From the NCBI RefSeq assembly GCF_015694345.1, contig NZ_JADQDC010000004.1, forward strand, positions 62,001-126,000: 64,000 bases of DNA, read 5' to 3'. The stretch's first letter is position 1. Each line of letters opens with the position of its first letter. The stretch comes from Novosphingobium jiangmenense. GTDB taxonomy: Bacteria > Pseudomonadota > Alphaproteobacteria > Sphingomonadales > Sphingomonadaceae. Positions 58,564-64,000 of the stretch are shown here, piece after piece. The notes under the pieces are model-generated. The model was not told where the DNA came from, did not search any database, and saw nothing but the letters and a program-made list of their open reading frames with translations. Position numbers and translations under genes: made by a program.

Positions 58564-59157
58564 ATGACCGTGGTTGAAGATCGCCCGGCGGCGAATGAAA
58601 TGCTGGTCGCGCGCCGTGCGATGATCGATAGCCAGCTCCGCGTGAGCGGGGTGAATTCTCCTGCCGTGCTCAACGCCTTCAACGCGGTCCCGCGCGAAGA
58701 CTTCGTCCCTGCCGAGCGCCGCGCGGTCGCCTATATCGATCGTGCCGTGCCGCTGGGCGAAGGCCGCTCGCTGTCGCCGGCGCTGACCTACGGACAGATG
58801 CTCGAAGCCGCGCAGGCCACGCGGGACGATTCGGTGCTGGTCATCTCGCCCAACGGCTACCTGGCCGCGCTGGCCGGGCATCTTGCCGGCAACGTGACGC
58901 GGGCCGATTCGCTGGCAACGGCGCAAGGCGGTCCCTATTCGCTGATCCTGATCGACGGTGCGGCCGAAGTGCTGCCCGACGCGCTGGCAGCGCTCCTGTC
59001 CGACGACGGCCGCATCGTTACCGGAATTGCCGATCGCGGCGTTACCCGGCTGGCGCTCGGGCGCAAGGCGCTTGGCAAGGTCGTGGCGACGCCGCTGGCC
59101 GAAGCCGACTTCGCGGTACTGGCTGAATTCGCCGCACCGAAGAAATGGAGCTTCTGA
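58564..59157 (+). CDS. Protein-L-isoaspartate O-methyltransferase-like protein
   Basis: A 197-residue protein of the PCMT family by its N-terminus (ARRAMIDSQLRVSGVNSPAVLNAFNAVPREDFVPAERRAVAYIDRAVPLGEGRSLSPALTYGQMLEA). However, the SAM-binding glycine motif I normally found here is replaced by VLVISPNGYLAALAGHLAG, and later acidic and post-motif positions look eroded. It may be catalytically altered or inactive. It sits five bases before the TolC gene, an arrangement I recall as common in alphaproteobacteria. ATG 58564 has GAGGG upstream. Confidence 0.82.
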   Translation: MTVVEDRPAANEMLVARRAMIDSQLRVSGVNSPAVLNAFNAVPREDFVPAERRAVAYIDRAVPLGEGRSLSPALTYGQMLEAAQATRDDSVLVISPNGYLAALAGHLAGNVTRADSLATAQGGPYSLILIDGAAEVLPDALAALLSDDGRIVTGIADRGVTRLALGRKALGKVVATPLAEADFAVLAEFAAPKKWSF

Positions 59158-59162
59158 GCCTC

Positions 59163-60617
59163 ATGGCTACCCGCAAGGCGCTGCGCCTCGTTCTGGTGGC
59201 GGGCGCCGCCAGCATCGCCACGACGCCTGCCATGGCGGACGACCTGCGCGAGGCCCTGACCAGCGCCTACAACACCAATCCCACGCTTCAGGCCGCGCGG
59301 GCCAACCAGCGCGCGACGGACGAAGGCGTACCGATCGCGCGGGCTCGCGGTCTGCCGAGCCTGCAGGGTCAGGCGAGCTACACCAAGGTGCTGCGCGCCA
59401 ACCCGAACTCGTTTCTGATCACCGACTGGTCGAACAGCATCGATCTCAGCCTCGGCGTGCCGGTCTATTCGGGGGGCGCGGTCAAGAATTTGATCCGCGC
59501 CGCCAAGACCCGCGTCGAAGCCGGGCAGGAAGATCTGCGCGCGACTGAGTCCGGCGTGTTCTCGCAAGTCGTCGCCGCTTATATGGACGTGATCCGCGAT
59601 TCCGCGATCGTCGGGCTGAACAAGAGCAACGTCGATGTCCTTGAGGTGAACCTCAAGGCGACCAGCGACCGCTTCGAGATCGGCGACGTGACCCGCACCG
59701 ACGTTGCCCAGTCCAATTCCCGCCTCGCGCTGGCCCGTGGCGATCTGCGCACGGCGCAAGCCAACCTCATCGCCAGCCGCGAACGGTACATCCAGGTCGT
59801 GGGCAAGGCACCGACCGATCTGCAGCCCCCGCCGCCGCTGCCCGGCCTGCCGGGGAACGCGGACGATGCCGTCGATTTCGCGCTCGAGAACAATCCCGAT
59901 CTGATCGCCGCGCGCGAGCGGAGCAAGGCCGCCGCTTTCGATGTGAAGGTCGCCGATGCGGCAAAGCTGCCTACCGTTTCACTGTCTACGAATGGCAGCC
60001 GACAGGCTTTCAAGGGGACATTCCAGGGTTCGAGCCAGACCTTGCAGCAGGCGAACACGACGGCTCAGGCCGGCGTCAGCGTCTCGATCCCGCTCTATCA
60101 GGGTGGTGGCCCCGCTGCGCAGACTCGCCAGGCGCAGGCACGTGAGAGTGCCACGCTGGAGCAGGAAATCGGCGTGGAGCGCGAAGTGATCGCCTCGGTG
60201 CGCTCGGCCTATGCATCGTTGCAGGCGGCGAACGAGATCATCGCTATGAACCAGACCGCGGTCGATGCTGCGGCTCTGAGCCTTGAGGGCGTGCGCGCGG
60301 AGAACACGGTCGGCAATCGCACGATCCTCAACATCCTCGATGCCGAGCAGGAACTGCTGCGGGCGCAGGTGCAGCTCGTGGCGGCGCGGCGCAATGCCTA
60401 TGTCGCCGGGTTCAACCTGCTGGCGGCGATGGGCAAGGCAGATGCCAACGACCTCGGTCTCGATGGCGGCGCGCTCTATGATCCGCAGGTCAACTACGAT
60501 CGCGTGAAGGGCCGCATCTGGGACTGGGACCGCGATCCCAAGCCTGCGGCGGTGTCCACGCGCACCGTTGACACGCCCGCGCAGGATGCGACAATTCCGC
60601 CCTCGCCGCTTCCATAA
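59163..60617 (+). CDS. TolC family outer membrane protein
   Basis: A 484-residue outer membrane channel of type I secretion and efflux systems. A signal peptide (ALRLVLVAGAASIATTPAMAD) is followed by two TolC repeats: DDLREALTSAYNTNPTLQAARANQRATDE, SLGVPVYSGGAVKN, ATSDRFEIGDVTRTDVAQSNSRLALAR and, in the second half, VSIPLYQGGGPAAQTRQAQ with LNILDAEQELLRAQVQLV. ATG 59163 follows the PCMT-like gene by five bases. No partner membrane fusion protein or ABC transporter is adjacent. Confidence 0.94.
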   Translation: MATRKALRLVLVAGAASIATTPAMADDLREALTSAYNTNPTLQAARANQRATDEGVPIARARGLPSLQGQASYTKVLRANPNSFLITDWSNSIDLSLGVPVYSGGAVKNLIRAAKTRVEAGQEDLRATESGVFSQVVAAYMDVIRDSAIVGLNKSNVDVLEVNLKATSDRFEIGDVTRTDVAQSNSRLALARGDLRTAQANLIASRERYIQVVGKAPTDLQPPPPLPGLPGNADDAVDFALENNPDLIAARERSKAAAFDVKVADAAKLPTVSLSTNGSRQAFKGTFQGSSQTLQQANTTAQAGVSVSIPLYQGGGPAAQTRQAQARESATLEQEIGVEREVIASVRSAYASLQAANEIIAMNQTAVDAAALSLEGVRAENTVGNRTILNILDAEQELLRAQVQLVAARRNAYVAGFNLLAAMGKADANDLGLDGGALYDPQVNYDRVKGRIWDWDRDPKPAAVSTRTVDTPAQDATIPPSPLP

Positions 60618-60658
60618 GAGAATCGGTGCAGCAGGGGCATTTGGGGGTACTAACTGCA

Positions 60659-61069
60659 ATGCGTCAGGCCGGTGAACCGTCCGTCGAGGAAATCCTCGAA
60701 TCGATCAAGAAGGTGATCGCGCGCGACAACAAGGCCGAGGCGCAGGCGCGCCTGCAGCCCAAGCCCGCCCCGCGCCCCGACGTGCTTGAACTGACCGACC
60801 CTGCCGAAGAGGAAGAAGCCGAACCGACGGGCGGTCTGATCGCCGACGCCGCAGCCGCATCGATGCGCGAATCGCTGGCGGCGCTGTCGATGTTGGCGCA
60901 GCCCGGTGCCACCCCGCAGATTGTCCGCTCGGGCGAGACCTCGCTCGAAGGGCTGGTGCGGGATCTGCTCAAGCCGATGCTGGCCGAGTGGCTCGACAAG
61001 AACCTCCCCGCCATGGTCGAGAAGATGGTTGCAGCCGAGATCGCTCGCATCGCCGGGAAGCGCGGCTGA
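60659..61069 (+). CDS. popZ: PopZ-like polar organising protein (DUF2497 family)
   Basis: A 136-residue protein with the bipartite PopZ layout: a short N-terminal helix (SVEEILESIKKVIARDN) that binds client proteins, an acidic Pro/Glu-rich disordered middle (residues about 35-60), and C-terminal oligomerisation helices (LEGLVRDLLKPMLAEWLDKNLPAMVEKMVAAEIARIAG). In Caulobacter PopZ forms the polar hub that tethers the chromosome origin and recruits signalling proteins. ATG 60659 has a GGGGG site nine bases upstream. It lies downstream of TolC. Confidence 0.88.
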   Translation: MRQAGEPSVEEILESIKKVIARDNKAEAQARLQPKPAPRPDVLELTDPAEEEEAEPTGGLIADAAAASMRESLAALSMLAQPGATPQIVRSGETSLEGLVRDLLKPMLAEWLDKNLPAMVEKMVAAEIARIAGKRG

Positions 61070-61112
61070 TTTTGCGTTTGCGCCGTGGACTTACGGCGCT
61101 AATCCGGTTTCC

Positions 61113-63221
61113 ATGAAAACCAACTCGCTGTTGCGGGCAGCTGCTCCGCTCGCCTTCGCTTTCGCCGCTCCTGCCCTTGCCCAGCAGGCTGCGCCGTTCT
61201 CTCCGCAAGATCTGGTAACCCTCGGCCGGCTTGGCGGCACTGCGGTTTCGCCCGACGGCAAGACCGTCGCCTACATCATCACCTCGACCGATCCTGCGAA
61301 CTACAAGCGCACGCCGACGCTGTGGGTGCGCAGCACCGATGGAAAGACTGCCCCCCGCCGGATCGACACCGGCGGCAGCGCCAGCGACCCCGCCTTCGCG
61401 CCGGACGGTTCGCTCTACTACCTCTCGGACCGCAAGGTCGGCGAAGCCGAGACCACGCAGGTCTGGAAGGTCGATGTCGCATCGGGGGTGACGACGCAGG
61501 TCACCGCTTTCAAGACAGAGGTCTCCGGCTTCGAACTCTCGCCCAACGGCAAGCGCATCGCCGTGTGGGGCGACATCGCGCGTGATTGCCCGACCTTCGG
61601 CTGCGACCACGACGGCAACACCGCCCTCCCCGGACCCGGCACCGGCCGACACTACAAGGACGGCACGGGCTTCGTGCGCCACTGGGACGCATGGGAAACC
61701 CCCGGCAACTACAGCCGCGTCTTCGCTTTCGATCTCGGCGCGGACGGCAAGGCTTCGGGTGTAGGCAAGGCAGCAGACGGCCCTGTTGGCACCCTCACCG
61801 GCGACAGCCCGGGCAAGCCCTTCGGCGGCGGCGAGGACGTGGCTTGGGCGGCGGACTCGCAGTCTTTGTTCTTCGTTGCGCGGCAGGCTGACCGCAACGA
61901 GCCGACCTCGACCAATCTCGACATCTGGCAATCGAAGTTCGACGGCGCAGCCCCGCAGAACCTGACGCAAGCCAACAAGGCCACCGACAATACGCCCGCC
62001 CCTTCGCCCGATGGCAAGTGGCTGGCCTATGCCGCGATGGCGCGGCCCGGCTATGAAGCGGACCGTCTGGTCGTCCACCTGATCAACCTGCAGACCGGCG
62101 AGAACCGCGAGCTGACCGGTGGTTGGGATCGCTCGGTCGCCTCGCTGACGTGGACGCCGGACAGCAAGGCGCTGATCGCAACCGCCGAAGACGTCCTCGA
62201 TACGCCTGCCTTCCGCATCGATCCGGTGAACGGCAGGGTCACGCGCCTCATCCTCAACCCCGGCCGCGAAGGGCACATCGGCAATGTCGTCCCGCTCAAG
62301 GACGGTCGCCTGGTCTACACGCGCGATTCGCTCGACGCCCCGGCCGAACTGTTCATCGGCAAGCCGGGCAAGGCAGGCGCGCGGCTGACCGACGTTGCAG
62401 CTTCAACACTGGCACAGCGCGCACCGGTCGTCACGCAGCGCTTCAGCTTCAAGGGCGCGGATGGCGATACGGTCTGGGGCCAGATCACCAAGCCGAGCTG
62501 GATCAAGGGCAAGATGCCTTCGGTCCTGTTCGTCCACGGTGGGCCGCAGGGCTCCTACAACGACAGCTGGTCCAACCGCTGGAACGCGCGCGTCTGGGCG
62601 AGTCAGGGCTACGCCATTGTCTCGGTCGATTTCCACGGATCCACCGGATACGGGCAGGCGTTCACCGATGGCATCAACCGCCAGTGGGGCGGCAAGCCGC
62701 TGGAAGACCTGCAGAAGGGCTTTGCCGCCGCGATCGCGTTGGATGGGCAGATCGATGGCGACAACGCCTGTGCGGCGGGCGCTTCCTACGGCGGCTACAT
62801 GATGAACTGGATCGCCGGTAACTGGCCGGACCGGTTCAAGTGCCTCATCCAGCATGACGGCGTGTTCGATGCCCGTGCCATGGCCTACGAAACCGAGGAA
62901 CTGTGGTTCGACGAGTGGGAGCACGGCGGGCACCCCTACTACGAAGCGCCGGAAGAGTTCGAGAAGTGGAACCCGGTTAACCACGTCGCCAAGTGGAAGA
63001 CGCCGATGCTGGTTATCACCGGCGAGAAGGACTTCCGCATTCCCTATACGCAAGGGCTGGCCGCGTTCACTGCGCTCCAGCGCCGGGGCATTCCGTCCGA
63101 ACTGCTGGTCTTCCCGGACGAGAACCACTGGGTGCTCAAGGCCAAGAACTCGTTGCAGTGGCACCAGACCTCGTTCAACTGGCTCGACCGCTGGTTGAAG
63201 AAGGATGGCAAGGCCGAATGA
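61113..63221 (+). CDS. S9 family peptidase (dipeptidyl peptidase-like)
   Basis: A 702-residue secreted serine peptidase. A signal peptide ([19 protein letters not shown]) precedes a beta-propeller domain ([42 protein letters not shown]) and a C-terminal alpha/beta hydrolase with the catalytic Ser in [12 protein letters not shown], Asp in [13 protein letters not shown] and His in [12 protein letters not shown]. It probably removes dipeptides or short acyl-peptides in the periplasm. The next gene overlaps by four bases. Confidence 0.93.
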   Translation: MKTNSLLRAAAPLAFAFAAPALAQQAAPFSPQDLVTLGRLGGTAVSPDGKTVAYIITSTDPANYKRTPTLWVRSTDGKTAPRRIDTGGSASDPAFAPDGSLYYLSDRKVGEAETTQVWKVDVASGVTTQVTAFKTEVSGFELSPNGKRIAVWGDIARDCPTFGCDHDGNTALPGPGTGRHYKDGTGFVRHWDAWETPGNYSRVFAFDLGADGKASGVGKAADGPVGTLTGDSPGKPFGGGEDVAWAADSQSLFFVARQADRNEPTSTNLDIWQSKFDGAAPQNLTQANKATDNTPAPSPDGKWLAYAAMARPGYEADRLVVHLINLQTGENRELTGGWDRSVASLTWTPDSKALIATAEDVLDTPAFRIDPVNGRVTRLILNPGREGHIGNVVPLKDGRLVYTRDSLDAPAELFIGKPGKAGARLTDVAASTLAQRAPVVTQRFSFKGADGDTVWGQITKPSWIKGKMPSVLFVHGGPQGSYNDSWSNRWNARVWASQGYAIVSVDFHGSTGYGQAFTDGINRQWGGKPLEDLQKGFAAAIALDGQIDGDNACAAGASYGGYMMNWIAGNWPDRFKCLIQHDGVFDARAMAYETEELWFDEWEHGGHPYYEAPEEFEKWNPVNHVAKWKTPMLVITGEKDFRIPYTQGLAAFTALQRRGIPSELLVFPDENHWVLKAKNSLQWHQTSFNWLDRWLKKDGKAE

Positions 63222-63589
63222 TCCCCGATCCCGCAGAGATTGCCCTTGCGGAAATAGCGCTCGAAAAGCTGGGCGGGTTCAACCCTAAGCGCCATATCCT
63301 GCTCTGCGCTGGCCCCGAAAAGGACAAGTGCGCCCCGCGCGATGTGGGTGACGAGGCGTGGAACTACCTCAAGAAGCGCCTCGGCGAGCTCAAGCTTGGC
63401 GGGGCGCAGGGGGTGCTGCGCAACAAGGTCGGCTGCCTGCGCGTGTGCATGGTCGGGCCGGTCGCGGTCGTCTACCCGGACAACGTCTGGTACCATTCCT
63501 GCACCCCGCCGGTGCTGGAGCGGATCATTCAGGAGCACGTGATCGGCGGCGTGCCGGTCGAGGACTACCGACTGAATCCCCCAGCTTAG
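63218..63589 (+). CDS. (2Fe-2S) ferredoxin domain-containing protein, thioredoxin-like
   Basis: A 123-residue protein of the thioredoxin-like [2Fe-2S] ferredoxin group. Four cysteines are in [13 protein letters not shown] and [11 protein letters not shown], the usual C-x8-C and C-x3-C spacing, and the fold pattern includes [12 protein letters not shown]. It may carry electrons or regulate redox processes. ATG 63218 overlaps the peptidase stop. It converges on nnrD with a four-base overlap. Confidence 0.92.
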   Translation: MIPDPAEIALAEIALEKLGGFNPKRHILLCAGPEKDKCAPRDVGDEAWNYLKKRLGELKLGGAQGVLRNKVGCLRVCMVGPVAVVYPDNVWYHSCTPPVLERIIQEHVIGGVPVEDYRLNPPA

Positions 63590-64000
63590 GCAGCCCGTTC
63601 CATCACCCGCGGAATGAAGCCGAGAAGCTCGCTGGCGAGATAACCCAGCGGGCCGATCGCTTCGGCACAGCGCCTGCCGGCCTCGCCGTGCAGCCATACC
63701 GACCATAGCGCCGCCTGCAGCGGTTCCGCCCCGCGCGCCAGCAGCGCAGCGGCGATTCCGGCCATGACGTCGCCCGAACCACCGGTTGCCAGACCGACAT
63801 TTCCGCCGCTGTAGCTGAACAGCTCGTCCTCCGGAGTCGCCACCAGCGTGACTGCGCCCTTCAGGACGACCACGGCCCCAAACTGGCCGGCGCACTGGCA
63901 GACTGCGGCCGCGCGATCCCGTTCCACAACTTCCGCAGCCACCTGAAGCAGCGCCGCGATCTCGCCGATGTGTGGCGTCAGCACTGCCGGAGAGCGCCGT
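63586..64000 (-). CDS. nnrD: ADP-dependent NAD(P)H-hydrate dehydratase, partial
   Basis: The 3' part of a YjeF C-terminal (carbohydrate kinase-like) domain that repairs hydrated NAD(P)H. Visible motifs are [26 protein letters not shown] and [21 protein letters not shown] (the GxGD nucleotide-binding signature). The reading frame is open to the right edge, so the 5' end and any N-terminal epimerase domain lie outside the window. Confidence 0.88.
   Translation of the reverse strand, partial: RRSPAVLTPHIGEIAALLQVAAEVVERDRAAAVCQCAGQFGAVVVLKGAVTLVATPEDELFSYSGGNVGLATGGSGDVMAGIAAALLARGAEPLQAALWSVWLHGEAGRRCAEAIGPLGYLASELLGFIPRVMERAA

Noticed and set aside
1-64000. CRISPR array, prophage or insertion sequence
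   Set aside because: No regularly spaced repeats, integrase, transposase or phage structural genes were seen. The only dispersed repeat is the palindromic element.

Overview
The window looks like a chromosomal segment of a GC-rich sphingomonad alphaproteobacterium, most likely Novosphingobium. Pointers are a PopZ-type polar organiser, an MmcB repair protein, a giant NAD-specific glutamate dehydrogenase, two LytS/LytTR-type two-component systems, a suf-only Fe-S operon, and a CYP153-type P450 a few genes from a ferredoxin reductase that closely resembles ArR of Novosphingobium aromaticivorans. From memory, the order reductase, queG, ABC ATPase, ABC permease, P450 matches that species. No prophage, CRISPR array or insertion sequence was seen. 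Genes are dense, with many 4-base ATGA, GTGA or TTGA overlaps.

Layout. 1-7 kb: tRNA-Arg(CCG), a hypothetical gene, mmcB, a TMEM165/GDT1 cation exporter behind a yybP-ykoY manganese riboswitch, an alginate-export-type porin, an M20 peptidase with a DUF1289 gene, and a DEAD-box RNA helicase. 7-19 kb: a run of mostly plus-strand housekeeping and envelope genes (sterol desaturase-like, DUF2141, MFS, CitE-like lyase, PAS protein, hydrolase, M48 protease, DsbA-like, LytS/LytTR pair, nadC, membrane protein, RNase T2), ending at the oppositely oriented tadA. 19-31 kb: a palindromic repeat, rpmB, phytase-esterase, msrB with a structured leader, the CYP153 region, a serine hydrolase, and modABC with an operator-like palindrome. 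31-39.7 kb: glutamate dehydrogenase, an LLM oxidoreductase/TPR/hydrolase operon, and a four-gene module of small membrane proteins plus an XRE regulator.

39.7-64 kb: thrS preceded by a threonine-rich leader peptide and alternative hairpins (the most interesting signal here), a TauE/SafE permease, then a complete eight-gene suf operon led by an Rrf2 regulator and containing a DUF559 gene. A region with an orphan minus-strand terminator follows, then pyrD, a gamma-glutamyltransferase, an acyl-CoA ligase, the second LytS/LytTR pair, a second copy of the palindromic repeat, class I fumarase, a PCMT-like protein with a degraded SAM motif, TolC, PopZ, an S9 peptidase, a thioredoxin-like ferredoxin, and a partial NAD(P)HX dehydratase running off the right edge.

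Functional links: the suf operon would build Fe-S clusters for several enzymes encoded here (QueG, class I fumarase, the ferredoxin). RNA-level control is proposed at the manganese exporter, thrS, msrB and the helicase. All functional calls come from reading motifs in the translated sequence; no database search was run.
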